A stretch of DNA of 64,000 nt from Formosa sp. Hel1_31_208 (GCF_900104785.1 NZ_LT629733.1:218501-282500); one strand, 5' to 3'. Shown: positions 19,573 to 30,800, counted from the stretch's first letter. Made by a program: numbers and translations. Notes: generated by a model not told the origin, from the sequence alone.

Positions 19573-20595
19573 TTAAAATAACCCTCCTTGAATAGTCCCT
19601 TTAATTTTTCCGCGGTGTTTATAAGCTAATTCAGTCACTTCTCTGCCTCGTGGCGTGCGCATAATAAAGCCTTGTTGAATTAAAAATGGCTCATAGACCT
19701 CTTCAATAGTTTCAGCACTTTCACTAACAGCTGTTGCTAAGGTCGTAATACCTACGGGGCCACCTTTAAACTTGTCAATTATGGTTTCCAAAATTTTATT
19801 GTCCATTTCATCCAGACCATGTGCATCAACATTAAGTGCTGCTAAAGCAAATTTGGCGATTTTAATCTCAATATTGCCATTGCTTTTAATTTGAGCAAAA
19901 TCTCTAACTCTTCGCAATAAGGCATTTGCAATTCTTGGAGTCCCACGACTTCTTCCCGCAATTTCTACCGCAGCCTCCATGGTCATAGGTACATTTAAAA
20001 TTGAAGCACTACGTTGCACAATGGTAGTTAATAATTCAGTGTTATAATATTGAAGTCGACTTTGAATGCCGAAACGAGCACGCATTGGCGAGGTTAAAAG
20101 TCCGGAGCGTGTTGTTGCTCCAATAAGGGTGAACGGATTTAAGTTAATTTGTACTGTCCTTGCGTTTGGTCCAGACTCGATCATAATATCAATCTTATAG
20201 TCTTCCATAGCAGAATATAAATACTCCTCAACGATTGGACTTAATCGATGTATTTCATCAATAAAAAGAACGTCTCTTTCATCTAAATTAGTCAACAAAC
20301 CAGCTAAGTCCCCTGGTTTATCTAGAACAGGGCCAGATGTGACTTTAATGCCTACATTGAGTTCGCTTGCTAATATATGCGCTAGTGTTGTTTTTCCTAA
20401 ACCAGGAGGGCCATGAAACAAGGTGTGATCTAATGCTTCATCTCTACCATTCGCTGCTTGGACAAAAATCTGTAAATTTTCTAAAACCTGATCCTGACCC
20501 GTAAAATCATCAAAGGATAAGGGTCTAAGTTTTTTTTCTACTTCTATTTCTTCGGGAGAAAAATGTTCGTCTGTTGGATCTAGATTTTCATTCAT
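19573..20595 (-). CDS. ruvB: Holliday junction branch migration ATPase RuvB
   Basis: 340-residue AAA+ motor that drives branch migration with RuvA. Walker [10 protein letters not shown], Walker [12 protein letters not shown], sensor 1 GATTRSGLL, arginine-finger region MRARFGIQ, and C-terminal winged helix ending [11 protein letters not shown]. The ATG at 20595 ([12 protein letters not shown]) is preferred over one three codons upstream. A TATATTTG at 20602-20609 lies so close to this ATG that the message would be nearly leaderless. The gene follows the coxA terminator. Confidence 0.97.
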   Translation of the reverse strand: MNENLDPTDEHFSPEEIEVEKKLRPLSFDDFTGQDQVLENLQIFVQAANGRDEALDHTLFHGPPGLGKTTLAHILASELNVGIKVTSGPVLDKPGDLAGLLTNLDERDVLFIDEIHRLSPIVEEYLYSAMEDYKIDIMIESGPNARTVQINLNPFTLIGATTRSGLLTSPMRARFGIQSRLQYYNTELLTTIVQRSASILNVPMTMEAAVEIAGRSRGTPRIANALLRRVRDFAQIKSNGNIEIKIAKFALAALNVDAHGLDEMDNKILETIIDKFKGGPVGITTLATAVSESAETIEEVYEPFLIQQGFIMRTPRGREVTELAYKHRGKIKGTIQGGLF

Positions 20596-20601
20596 GTTAC
20601 A

Positions 20602-20609
20602 CAAATATA
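20602..20609 (-). promoter_or_regulatory. Candidate -7 element for ruvB
   Basis: TATATTTG on the minus strand, seven bases before the ruvB ATG and just after the coxA terminator. No -33 TTTG is evident, because the upstream bases form the terminator stem. Confidence 0.4.
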
Positions 20610-20612
20610 AAC

Positions 20613-20643
20613 AAAAAGCCTTTCGATAATTACGAAAGGCTTT
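20613..20643 (-). terminator. Intrinsic terminator of the act-cox operon
   Basis: 11-bp stem (AAAGCCTTTCG and complement) with a 7-nt loop, followed on the minus strand by a T run. It lies 25 nt after the coxA stop and ends the eight-gene respiratory operon. Confidence 0.85.
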
Positions 20644-20667
20644 CTAATAATATACTATATATAAATG

Positions 20668-22464
20668 TTAATGTTGTAGTTCTTCTTCTCCATCTTTTAA
20701 AGGAACGTTTTGCGGAACAAAATCTTCATCGTGTCCGGGCTTACTGTAATCATAAGGCCAGCGGTGAACATGAGGGATTTCTCCCGGCCAGTTTCCGTGG
20801 ATATGCTCAACTGGAGCTGTCCATTCTAATGTATTTGAACGCCATGGGTTTTGCTCTGCTTTCTTTCCGAAGAAAATACTACTTATAAAATTGTACAAGA
20901 ACACTAACTGTACTGCACCACCAACTAGGGCAAACATTGTAATCACGACGTTAGCATTAGCAGTGTCATCAAATAATGGGAAATTAGAATTTGTATAATA
21001 ACGTCTAGGTAGACCAGCCATCCCTATAAAGTGCATTGGGAAAAATACACCGTAGGCACAGATTGCCGTCACCCAAAAATGTATGTATCCTAAATTCTTG
21101 TTTAACATACGGCCAAACATCTTTGGAAACCAGTGATATATACCCGCAAACACACCATAAAGTGCAGAAATACCCATTACCAAGTGGAAATGCGCTACTA
21201 CAAAGTACGTATCATGAACATTAATATCTAGAGCACTATCTCCTAAAATAATTCCTGTTAAACCACCTGTGATGAATGTAGATACTAATCCAATAGAGAA
21301 TAACATTGCTGGATTCATCTGAAGGTTACCCTTCCAGAGTGTGGTTATATAGTTAAACGCTTTTACTGCGGATGGAATCGCAATCAATAAGGTTGTAAAT
21401 GTAAATACCGATCCTAAGAAAGGATTCATTCCCGAAATGAACATGTGGTGACCCCAAACAATCGTTGATAAGAATGCAATTGCGAGAATTGACATAACCA
21501 TGGCACGGTAACCAAAAATTGGCTTTCTTGAATTTGTTGAAATTACTTCCGATGAAATACCTAGGGCTGGTAATAATACAATGTATACTTCAGGATGTCC
21601 TAAAAACCAGAATAAATGTTCAAATAATACTGGAGAACCTCCTTGATAATGTAATACTTCACCTTGAATAAATATATCTGATAAGAAGAACGATGTTCCG
21701 AAACTTCTATCCATGATTAATAATAAAGCTGCCGATAATAATACTGGAAATGAAACAACACCTATAATAGCGGTTACAAAGAACGCCCAAATTGTTAATG
21801 GCAGTCTTGTCATAGACATTCCTTTTGTTCGTAAATTAATAACGGTAACAATATAGTTTAACGACCCTAATAAAGAGGACGCAATGAATATTGCCATAGA
21901 GACTAACCATAAAGTCATACCCATTCCGGAACCACCTTGAGCCATAGGTAAGGCGCTTAAAGGCGGATAAATAGTCCATCCAGCGGCTGCAGGTCCAAAC
22001 TCGACAAAAAATGACAATATCATAATTACACATGATAAAAAGAATAGCCAATACGATATCATATTTAAGAATCCCGAAGCCATATCTCTAGCCCCTATTT
22101 GTAAAGGGATTAATAAATTACTAAAAGTACCACTCAAACCAGCCGTTAGCACAAAAAACACCATTAAAGTACCGTGAATCGTCACTAGTGCTAAATAAAT
22201 ATCTGCACCCATAACGCCATCTGGAGCCCACTTTCCTAACAAAGCCTCAAAAATCACATTAGGCTCTTCTGGCCATGCAATTTGTAGACGCATCATTAGA
22301 GACATTAGAATTCCAATAATTCCCATGACAATTACACCAGTAATTAAATACTGCTTGGCAATCATTTTATGATCTTGACTAAAAATATATTTAGTCACAA
22401 AAGTCTCCTTATGGTGATGATGTCCGTGGTCGTCGTGTGCGTGAGTATCTGCGTGTGCTGACAT
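20668..22464 (-). CDS. coxA: Cytochrome c oxidase subunit I (aa3 type)
   Basis: 598-residue heme-copper oxidase catalytic subunit, reducing O2 to water and pumping protons. It has about 12 membrane helices and the metal ligands expected: GHPEVYIVLLPALG (CuB His and cross-linked Tyr), WGHHMFISG (CuB His pair) and VAHFHLVMG (heme a3 and heme a His). The N-terminus is His-rich (DTHAHDDHGHHHH). The C-terminal tail is soluble. Last gene of the operon, 27 nt after coxB. Subunits III and IV are not in this operon and are expected near ctaB outside the window. Confidence 0.97.
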   Translation of the reverse strand: MSAHADTHAHDDHGHHHHKETFVTKYIFSQDHKMIAKQYLITGVIVMGIIGILMSLMMRLQIAWPEEPNVIFEALLGKWAPDGVMGADIYLALVTIHGTLMVFFVLTAGLSGTFSNLLIPLQIGARDMASGFLNMISYWLFFLSCVIMILSFFVEFGPAAAGWTIYPPLSALPMAQGGSGMGMTLWLVSMAIFIASSLLGSLNYIVTVINLRTKGMSMTRLPLTIWAFFVTAIIGVVSFPVLLSAALLLIMDRSFGTSFFLSDIFIQGEVLHYQGGSPVLFEHLFWFLGHPEVYIVLLPALGISSEVISTNSRKPIFGYRAMVMSILAIAFLSTIVWGHHMFISGMNPFLGSVFTFTTLLIAIPSAVKAFNYITTLWKGNLQMNPAMLFSIGLVSTFITGGLTGIILGDSALDINVHDTYFVVAHFHLVMGISALYGVFAGIYHWFPKMFGRMLNKNLGYIHFWVTAICAYGVFFPMHFIGMAGLPRRYYTNSNFPLFDDTANANVVITMFALVGGAVQLVFLYNFISSIFFGKKAEQNPWRSNTLEWTAPVEHIHGNWPGEIPHVHRWPYDYSKPGHDEDFVPQNVPLKDGEEELQH

Positions 22465-22491
22465 AATCTATTTTCTTTTTTTTAAAATCTT

Positions 22492-23553
22492 TTAGTTAGT
22501 TAAAGAGTTATCGAATGTTTTCTGCTCTTTAATCCAAGCGTTATATTCTTCTTCTGTCTCTACAATAATCTTCATTTGCATATTGTAGTGTGATTTACCA
22601 CAGATTTTATTACATAGCAATAAGTAATCAAATTCATATAGTAATTCTTGTCCTTTAGCTTCGATTTCATCTTTATTTTCAGAACGTATGGCATTAATAT
22701 TTGCCACTTTTTCGGCAATATCAGGATTTAATCGCATGTCCTGTGTTGTTACTGTTGGTGTGAAACCAAACTGAGTTATCATACCTGGGACGCAATTCAT
22801 CTGCGCTCTAAAGTGAGGCATATATGCTGAATGCAACACATCTTGTGAGCGCATTTTAAATAATACAGGTCTGTTTACTGGTAAATGTAATTCTGTTGTA
22901 ATAATATCATCTTGTGAATTAGGATCAGACTCGTCTACTCCCAAGATATTTGCGCGATCAATATCAATTAATCTTACATTAGCCATCCCTAAAGTATTGT
23001 CTTCTCCGGCATATCGGGCCTTCCAGTTAAATTGCTGTGCATATAATTCAATCACTAAAGGATCTTCGCTTTCATCCACATTCATGATACTGGTCCAGGT
23101 AAACAATCCATAAATAATTAAACCTGCTAGAACGATTACAGGAATGAATGTCCAAATCGCTTCTAAGGTATTATTATCTGCATAGAACAGTGCTTTACGA
23201 CCTTTTTCTCCTTTGTATTTAAAAGCAAAATAGTGCAGTAAAAACTGAGTAACAGTTTGAACGATAAAAATAACCACCATCGAAATGATCATTAAATTAT
23301 CAACATCTTTACCGTGTTCTGAAGCCGCATTGGATACTAAGGGCAAATCTCCTAAGTACCAAAAACTAGCAATGGTTATGGCATAAATGAAGATTAAGAA
23401 TCCCATCATCAAATAACCATTTAATCTATTGTCTTTATCATTCGCTACTTGACTATTAGATGCCCCAACTTGCGCTAAATCAAAGATCTTAACCATTTGC
23501 CATATCGCAACAGCTATGAAAAGTACTATTATAAGTGTTAAAAAAGCAGTCAT
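22492..23553 (-). CDS. coxB: Cytochrome c oxidase subunit II
   Basis: 353 residues. Hydrophobic N-terminus, two or three membrane helices and a periplasmic cupredoxin domain with the binuclear CuA site: HSAYMPHFRAQMN for the first His, then CNKICGKSHYNM giving Cys-x3-Cys-x3-His and Met. It accepts electrons from cytochrome c or directly from Alternative Complex III and passes them to heme a. Longer than classical CoxII because of an extra N-terminal helix and an insert in the cupredoxin domain (about 195-215, IDIDRANILGVDESDPN). Confidence 0.96.
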   Translation of the reverse strand: MTAFLTLIIVLFIAVAIWQMVKIFDLAQVGASNSQVANDKDNRLNGYLMMGFLIFIYAITIASFWYLGDLPLVSNAASEHGKDVDNLMIISMVVIFIVQTVTQFLLHYFAFKYKGEKGRKALFYADNNTLEAIWTFIPVIVLAGLIIYGLFTWTSIMNVDESEDPLVIELYAQQFNWKARYAGEDNTLGMANVRLIDIDRANILGVDESDPNSQDDIITTELHLPVNRPVLFKMRSQDVLHSAYMPHFRAQMNCVPGMITQFGFTPTVTTQDMRLNPDIAEKVANINAIRSENKDEIEAKGQELLYEFDYLLLCNKICGKSHYNMQMKIIVETEEEYNAWIKEQKTFDNSLTN

Positions 23554-23580
23554 TGTCGTTTCTGTTCTTTATATATTTTA

Positions 23581-24960
23581 TTAATAATGGAAATGTTCAC
23601 TTTCTTTTATGAACGGATTACGTTTAGCTAATAAAGGTGCTTTGGTTAACGCTGTAAACACAATAAATATGAATAATCCTGCGAAAAGCAGTATTGAACC
23701 TATTTCTGGAATCCCAATGAACCATCTATCTCCAACTGTAGCCGGCATAATCATATTAAACACGTCGATATAATGTCCGCATAAAATTACAATACCTGCC
23801 ATTACTACAAACCATGGAATACGTTTATAATCGCTATTCATTAATATTAATAGTGGGAATACAAAATTCATTACTACCATACCCAAGAATGGCAATTGAT
23901 AATCTTGGAATCGTGTTACAAAGTATGTGACTTCTTCTGGAATATTTGAATACCAAATGAGCATAAATTGTGAGAACCATAAGTACGTCCAGAAGATACT
24001 TATACCAAACATGAATTTTGCTAAATCATGTAAGTGACTATCATTAACAAAAGGCAGATGACCTCTAGACTTTAAATACATGGTCAACATTGCTATTACA
24101 GTAATTCCACTTACAAACATTGATGCGAAAACATACCATCCAAATAGTGTTGAGAACCAGTGTGGGTCTACACTCATAATCCAATCCCATGACATCATAG
24201 ATTCAGTATAAATATAAAATACTAAGAACCCTGCAGCAATTCTAAATGATTTTTTAAAGTTTTTATTATCGTCTGCATTATCTTGAGCAATTGAAAACTT
24301 ACGTGCAAAATGTCTATAAAGTGACCAACCTGCAATAAAAATTAAACCTCTTATGATAAATCCCTTCAAATTTAAGAATCCTGATTTACCCGCTACTAGT
24401 GCATCATATTTATCACTTGTAGGGTCTACCATATCTGGATCCATCCAAATGAATATGTTATAGTGTCCTATTGTTCCTGAAGCAACAGCAATACCTAATA
24501 CTATTAATGCTCCAGGTAGTACATAAGCTGTAATTGCTTCCATGACTCTAAATAATACTGGAGACCAACCTGCCTGTGCAGCAAACTGTATTGCATAGAA
24601 TGCTAAAACTCCCAGCGCGATCATAAAGAAGAAAAAGGCAGCTACGTACAATGCTGACCAAGGTCTGTTGTGTATTTGATGCAAAACATGCTCTTCATGG
24701 CTCATTTTATGGCCCTCCTCGGCATGAGCTTCATCGCCATGGGCATCTACATGTGATGCTTCTTCAACATGTGATTCTTCCGCATGACCTTCAGAGGAAT
24801 GTGCTTCTCCGTGACCGTCGTGTTCAGCAGCAAGCAATACTTTGACATCCTCTTCAGTTTTATATTGATGCGAATCCCAAAAGCCATAACTAACACCTAA
24901 TGCTCCGAGGATCATTAGGATTATAGATGCCATTTTTAATCGATTTGAAATTGTATACAT
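23581..24960 (-). CDS. actF: Alternative Complex III subunit ActF (quinol:cytochrome c oxidoreductase membrane protein)
   Basis: 459-residue integral membrane protein with about ten helices, NrfD-like and related to ActC, the second quinone-side membrane subunit of ACIII. The first helix (about 10-28) is followed by an unusual loop (about 45-95) made almost entirely of His, Glu, Ala, Gly and Asp, then HQIHNRPWSALYVAAFFF as the second helix. Position between actE and coxB is the standard one. The His/Glu-rich loop could bind metal; that is inference. Confidence 0.93.
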   Translation of the reverse strand: MYTISNRLKMASIILMILGALGVSYGFWDSHQYKTEEDVKVLLAAEHDGHGEAHSSEGHAEESHVEEASHVDAHGDEAHAEEGHKMSHEEHVLHQIHNRPWSALYVAAFFFFMIALGVLAFYAIQFAAQAGWSPVLFRVMEAITAYVLPGALIVLGIAVASGTIGHYNIFIWMDPDMVDPTSDKYDALVAGKSGFLNLKGFIIRGLIFIAGWSLYRHFARKFSIAQDNADDNKNFKKSFRIAAGFLVFYIYTESMMSWDWIMSVDPHWFSTLFGWYVFASMFVSGITVIAMLTMYLKSRGHLPFVNDSHLHDLAKFMFGISIFWTYLWFSQFMLIWYSNIPEEVTYFVTRFQDYQLPFLGMVVMNFVFPLLILMNSDYKRIPWFVVMAGIVILCGHYIDVFNMIMPATVGDRWFIGIPEIGSILLFAGLFIFIVFTALTKAPLLAKRNPFIKESEHFHY

Positions 24961-24986
24961 ATCTCTATTCTAAATCTTTAACTATC

Positions 24987-25547
24987 TTATTTTTCTAGGT
25001 CTGCTTTTAACTTAAGTACGTAATCGACTACTTGCCAACGCTCTTCTTCATTCAATTGATTAGCATATGAGCCCATTGCATTCTTACCGTAATAAATAAC
25101 ATGATAAATACTTCCAGCGGTTATGGCGCGACCGGCATCGTCATAGCTTGGCACACCTAGTATTTTTTCTCTTTTAACCAATTTACCTTGTCCTTTCCCC
25201 TTATTCCCGTGGCAAATTCCGCAATACACATCATATAATTCTTTTGCTCTTGCATCATCAATTTGTATTGAATCTAAAGGGCTCACTAAATTGGCTTTTG
25301 CAGAATTGTAACCATCGTTTGTATTTTCATATTCAAAAGGCATATGACCTCCTCTAGGAATGGTTCCTTCAGCCGGTAACTGTGCTTCTACACCTCCGGG
25401 AAAAGCATCAGACTCCTGATAGGCTTCGTAACTCACTGGTTCGTACATATTCGGCATATACTGGTAATTTGGTCTTGAGTTCTTTTGACAAGCAACAACA
25501 CTCGCAAACACCATTAATACTACTATTATTTTAAATAAGCTTTTCAT
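24987..25547 (-). CDS. actE: Alternative Complex III subunit ActE, mono-heme cytochrome c lipoprotein
   Basis: 186 residues with a lipoprotein signal (FASVVAC, lipid Cys20) and one heme c motif CGICH in the C-terminal half, followed by GNKGKGQGKL. A distal Met ligand is likely from GKNAMGSYA. It passes electrons from ActA/ActB toward the terminal oxidase at the periplasmic face. It is 9 nt from actD and 26 nt from actF. Confidence 0.94.
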   Translation of the reverse strand: MKSLFKIIVVLMVFASVVACQKNSRPNYQYMPNMYEPVSYEAYQESDAFPGGVEAQLPAEGTIPRGGHMPFEYENTNDGYNSAKANLVSPLDSIQIDDARAKELYDVYCGICHGNKGKGQGKLVKREKILGVPSYDDAGRAITAGSIYHVIYYGKNAMGSYANQLNEEERWQVVDYVLKLKADLEK

Positions 25548-25556
25548 CTGTATAAG

Positions 25557-26087
25557 TTAATGCGCTTTATCAATTAAATTTATCTCGACAGCTCCTGTTT
25601 CTTTTAACAAGTCTGAGAGTTCTTTTTCGTTGTTATGAACAGAGATTTCCATTAGAAAATGGTCATCAGTTGTTCTTGGGTCTGGATTCTCTGCTTTCTT
25701 GAATGGCCACATTCTACTTCTCAAGTAAAAGGTAATAACCATAAGGTGAGCTGCAAAAAATACTGTAAGTTCGAACATTATCGGTACGAATGCAGGCATG
25801 TTTTCGATATAACTAAAACTTGGTTTACCACCTATATCTTGGGGCCAATCTTGAATCATAATAAAATTCATCATCACAATAGCAACAGCTAGACCAACGC
25901 AACCATACATAAACGACGTGATTGCAATTCTCGTTGGAGCTAAACCCATTGCCTTGTCTAGTCCATGTACTGGAAAAGGCGTATAAATTTCTTCTATATG
26001 ATGATGCGCAGACTTTACCTTTTTTACGGCAGCCATAAGAACATCGTCATCAGTGTAAATAGCGTGAATTACTTTTGAAGCTTCCAT
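25557..26087 (-). CDS. actD: Alternative Complex III subunit ActD (DUF3341)
   Basis: 176 residues with two transmembrane helices (about 55-75 and 100-120) framing a conserved loop (IGGKPSFSYIENMPAFVPIMFE within a DUF3341 pattern). The N-terminus is cytosolic (VIHAIYTDDDVLMAAVKKVK). It is a structural subunit without cofactors in ACIII. Tightly coupled to actC and actE with 9-nt gaps. Confidence 0.93.
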   Translation of the reverse strand: MEASKVIHAIYTDDDVLMAAVKKVKSAHHHIEEIYTPFPVHGLDKAMGLAPTRIAITSFMYGCVGLAVAIVMMNFIMIQDWPQDIGGKPSFSYIENMPAFVPIMFELTVFFAAHLMVITFYLRSRMWPFKKAENPDPRTTDDHFLMEISVHNNEKELSDLLKETGAVEINLIDKAH

Positions 26088-26096
26088 GTACTATTT

Positions 26097-27833
26097 TTAG
26101 TTTATTAATTTTTTAGCTTGTCCTGACCAATCATCACGTTCAGCTCTTCCTGGGAAGGAACCTGTAATAGCATCTAACAAGTCATATTCTCTTTTTGTCA
26201 TTTTACTCACTTGGACAAATGTATAAATACCAATACTATTCAGTACTTCTTCCATTTTTGGACCGATACCATTTATTTGTTTCAAGTCATCTGCAGTTTG
26301 GGTTTTTGAATCAAAGGCTCCAATACTACCTAATAAATCATTTACTTTTGCCGAATTATCATCAATAGAAGGTGCTTCTGAACTACTTTTTGTTATTGCC
26401 GCCGGAACACCCGATGTTCTTTGGTCAGAACCGGTACCAACTAAACTATCTCCACGTTCTCTAATTTTCTTGTAACGTTCACCTGAAGATTTTAAAATCG
26501 TTTTTACTTCTGCTTGGGCAATCACCGGGAACGTTCTAGCATATAGTAAGAATAATACAAAAAAGAATCCTATGGTTCCTATGAAAATCCCAATATCTAC
26601 AAAAGTAGGAGAGAACATTGTCCAAGATGATGGTAAGTAATCTCGGTGTAATGATGTCACAATAATTACGAAACGCTCAAACCACATTCCTACATTTACC
26701 ACAATTGATATAAAGAACGAGAACATGATACTTGTTCTAAGCTTTTTAAACCACATAAACTGCGGAGAGAATACGTTACATGACATCATCATCCAGTAGG
26801 CCCATGCATAAGGTCCTGTTGCCCTATTTAAGAATGCGTATTGTTCATATTCTACTCCTGAATACCAAGCGATGAATAGTTCGGTGATATATGCCACACC
26901 AACGATTGAACCCGTAATCATAATGACAATATTCATTAACTCAATATGTTGTACGGTAATATAATCTTCTAAATTACATACCTTTCTCATGATAATCAAA
27001 AGTGTGTTTACCATTGCAAACCCTGAGAAAATAGCTCCAGCAACGAAGTATGGAGGGAAAATCGTAGTATGCCAACCTGGTATCACTGAGGTAGCGAAGT
27101 CAAAAGATACAATAGTGTGTACCGAAAGTACAAGTGGCGTTGCTAAACCTGCAAGTACTAATGAGACTTCTTCAAAACGTTGCCAATCCTTTGCGCGTCC
27201 TGACCATCCAAAACTCAATAACGAATATATTTTCTTTTGAAAAGGTCTTACTGCTCTATCGCGAATCATCGCAAAATCTGGTAACAACCCAGTCCACCAG
27301 AATACAAGTGACACTGATAAATAAGTTGAGATTGCAAATACATCCCAAAGTAAAGGTGAATTAAAGTTTACCCACAAGGAACCAAATTGATTTGGAATAG
27401 GCAAAACCCAATAAGCCAACCATGGTCTTCCCATGTGAATGATTGGGAATAAACCTGCTTGGATTACAGAGAAAATTGTCATTGCTTCTGCAGAACGGTT
27501 AATTGCCATTCTCCATTTTTGACGGAAGAGTAAAAGTACAGCAGAAATTAAAGTTCCTGCGTGACCAATACCAACCCACCAAACGAAGTTAGTAATATCC
27601 CAAGCCCAACCAACGGTTTTGTTCAAACCCCAAGTTCCAATACCTGTAGAAATCGTATAGATAATACACCCTATTCCCCAAAGGAATGCGACAAGTGCGA
27701 TTGAAAATACAATCCACCAAGCTTTGTTTGCTTTTCCTTCAACAGGCGCTGCCACATCCACCGATACATCGTGATATGATTTTTCTCCTGTAACTAAGGG
27801 TCTTCTAATAGGTGCTTCGTAATGAGACGCCAT
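26097..27833 (-). CDS. actC: Alternative Complex III subunit ActC (NrfD-type quinol-binding membrane protein) with HhH-like tail
   Basis: 578 residues. The first 450 or so form about ten membrane helices of the NrfD/PsrC family and hold the probable quinol site and proton path of ACIII. The tail (about 455-578) is soluble. After a low-complexity Ser/Asp stretch it contains DDLKQINGIGPKMEEVLNS and IYTFVQVSKMTKREYDLL, a helix-hairpin-helix-like segment of the kind seen in predicted DNA-binding or scaffold proteins, ending FPGRAERDDWSGQAKKL. This tail is longer than that of minimal ActC proteins. No frameshift is visible, so it is a true fusion. Confidence 0.93.
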   Translation of the reverse strand: MASHYEAPIRRPLVTGEKSYHDVSVDVAAPVEGKANKAWWIVFSIALVAFLWGIGCIIYTISTGIGTWGLNKTVGWAWDITNFVWWVGIGHAGTLISAVLLLFRQKWRMAINRSAEAMTIFSVIQAGLFPIIHMGRPWLAYWVLPIPNQFGSLWVNFNSPLLWDVFAISTYLSVSLVFWWTGLLPDFAMIRDRAVRPFQKKIYSLLSFGWSGRAKDWQRFEEVSLVLAGLATPLVLSVHTIVSFDFATSVIPGWHTTIFPPYFVAGAIFSGFAMVNTLLIIMRKVCNLEDYITVQHIELMNIVIMITGSIVGVAYITELFIAWYSGVEYEQYAFLNRATGPYAWAYWMMMSCNVFSPQFMWFKKLRTSIMFSFFISIVVNVGMWFERFVIIVTSLHRDYLPSSWTMFSPTFVDIGIFIGTIGFFFVLFLLYARTFPVIAQAEVKTILKSSGERYKKIRERGDSLVGTGSDQRTSGVPAAITKSSSEAPSIDDNSAKVNDLLGSIGAFDSKTQTADDLKQINGIGPKMEEVLNSIGIYTFVQVSKMTKREYDLLDAITGSFPGRAERDDWSGQAKKLIN

Positions 27834-27863
27834 AATCTATTATAATTGTTTCTTAATTAATTT

Positions 27864-30800
27864 TTATGCTTCTTTTGTATTTCTCACTTTCGTATGATAC
27901 TGAACATTTGGCTTAGTACCGACACTTTCTAATAAGTGATACATACGATCATCTTCTTTTAGTTTTGCAACTTCACTATCATGATCATTAATGTCTCCAA
28001 ATTTGATTGCACCGCTACTACATGCTGCAGAACAAGCTGTTTGGAATTCTCCATCTTTAATCACTCGTCCGTCACGTTTTGCATCAAGAATTGTCTTCTG
28101 TGTCATTTGTATACACATAGAACATTTTTCCATCACACCACGAGAACGTACTGTTACGTCTGGGTTTAGCACCATACGACCTAAATCATCATTCATATGG
28201 TAATCAAACTCGTCATTTTTGTTATATAGGAACCAGTTGAAACGACGTACTTTATAAGGACAGTTATTTGCACAATAACGTGTTCCAACACAACGGTTAT
28301 AAGCCATATGGTTTTGACCTTGTCGACCATGTGAAGTTGCCGCCACAGGACAAACTGTTTCACAAGGCGCATGATTACAATGCTGACACATTACTGGTTG
28401 AAATGCAACTTGCGGATTATCAGATGCATTCTCTAATTCACCAAATCCTCCTAATGAACCTTGGTCTCCCCAAAGTCCAGAGAACTCATCTTTCTTTGTA
28501 TTATCTTCAGTAAATGTTTCTTCCGAAGAGTAATATCTATCAATACGTAACCAATGCATATCACGACTACGTCTAATTTCTTCTTTACCAACAACAGGAA
28601 CATTATTTTCTGCGTGACATGCAATAACACATGCTCCACATCCTGTACAAGAGTTAAGATCAATAGCTAGATTGAAATGATGGCCTATAGAACGATCAAA
28701 TTCCTCCCATAAATCAACCTCAGGAGATGTTACTGGTGTTTCCTCATGGTTTAATGACACCTTCGGAACCGGATTCCAGTACTCTTTATTTTTCGTATTG
28801 AAAATCTCTAATGTTGTTTCTTTAATGATATCTCCACGACCCATTAACGTATTTTGCAGCTGAACACATGCAAATTTATGCATTCCAGATGCTTTGCTGA
28901 CTGATACGCTTTGAATCGTATCAAAGTTCTGGTATAATGCGTATGCATTAACACCTGTCTTCATGTCGTCTTTTAAACCTTCAGCTGTTCTACCATAACC
29001 TAAAGCTAATCCGACAGACCCCTTAGCCTGACCTGGCTGAATGATGACTGGTACATTCTTTACGGTAACACCATTGACTGTAACATCAGCATAGCTGCCA
29101 TTTAATGCGCCTGTAGCGTCATACTCATTGACTAAGTTTAAAGACTTAGCATCACTAGCAGAAACCATTAGGTAGTTATCCCAAGATGTTCTTGTTATAG
29201 GATCAGGGAATTCTTGCAACCAAGGGTTATTAGCTTGCTGCCCATCACCCATTCCAGTTTTTGTATAGAGTTGTAACTCCATCCCTTCTGATTTCGCAGA
29301 AGATGCTATAGCTCTTGCCGCTGCTCCTGCGCTTGAGGCAGGTGCTGCAGATTCTGAGCCTTCAGATTCTGTCACAGCATCTGCTGTATCTTCAGTTTCT
29401 GTAGCAATTGAACCTACATAAACACCATCTTGTAAGGCTTGGTTAAATGAAGAATCTGTTAAAATTCCTGTTCCCCAAGTCTCTTTAATGTATTCACGGT
29501 AACTCATATCATTACCAGTCCACTTTAATAAAGCTTCTTGAAATTGACGAGTATCAAACAACGGACGAATTGTCGGTTGCATTAAACTGTAATGTCCTTT
29601 TTTAAGTTCAACATCTCCCCAAGATTCAAGATAATGTGGAGTTGCTGCTATATATTGGGTCATTGAAGATGTTTCGTCAACTTTCATCGAAAACGCAATT
29701 GACAATTCCGTTTTCTTTAAACCTTCGGCAAATTCAGCTGCATTTGGAAGCGAATACATTGGGTTAACACCACTCATTATGATACCTCCAATACGTCCTG
29801 CTTTCATATCAGTTACTAATTGAGCAACTGCTTTATTATTTCCTTGTCTTGTTAAAATAGGAGTAGACGAATCACACACTTTACTTCCTAGAGCTTTATT
29901 AATAGCTAATACTACTGTTTGGGCATTAACATCTTGTATACCAGTTACAATAACACCAGTACTTCCTGCTCTCTTTAATTCTGATGCTGCTTTTTGAACC
30001 GCATCATTTATATTTTGTGGTAAATCTGTTGAAACAGATCCTCCAACTACTAAACTATATAATTTTGCTAATACTTGTTTTTGCTGACTTGGAGTCAACG
30101 GTACACGTTTATCTGCATTAGCTCCAGTAAGAGACATATTTGATTCAAACTGAATATGGCGCGACATTTTGCCTTCTTTTGGCACACGTCCTTTAGCATA
30201 TCCTGAATCAAATCCACCGCCTTGCCAATCCCCTAAGAAATCTGCACCAACAGAGACAATGGTCGTAGCTTTCGAAAAATCATAATTTGCCAACGCTCTA
30301 GTACCATACATCGCTTGAAAGGCATCTAAGGCTGGTGATTCTGAAACTGCATCATAAACTACATGACGTACATTTCCGAATTTCTCTTTAAACTCTGAAA
30401 TTAACTTTGAAGTTGATGGGCTTGCATAAGTTTGCGTTAACAATACGATTTCCTTACCAGCAGCACTCAGGCCTGTTAAGGTTTTTGAAGTTTCTTCATC
30501 AAAAGACGACCATAAAATGTCGTTTCCGCCTTTCATAGCACCTTTGACTCTTAAACTATCGTATAAATCTAAAACAGAAGCGTTAACTCTTGCATTAGCA
30601 CCGTTATGTGTTTTTGCTAAGTTGTTGTTTTCAATTTTAATTGGACGACCTTCACGTGTTTTTATTAAAACACTTGCAAAATCAAAACCATTAGCAATCG
30701 TAGTTGCATAGTAGTTAGCCACACCAGGAATAATTGATTCTGGTTGCACTACATAAGGAATAGATTTAATTACAGGTCCTTCACAAGCGGCTAATGATGC

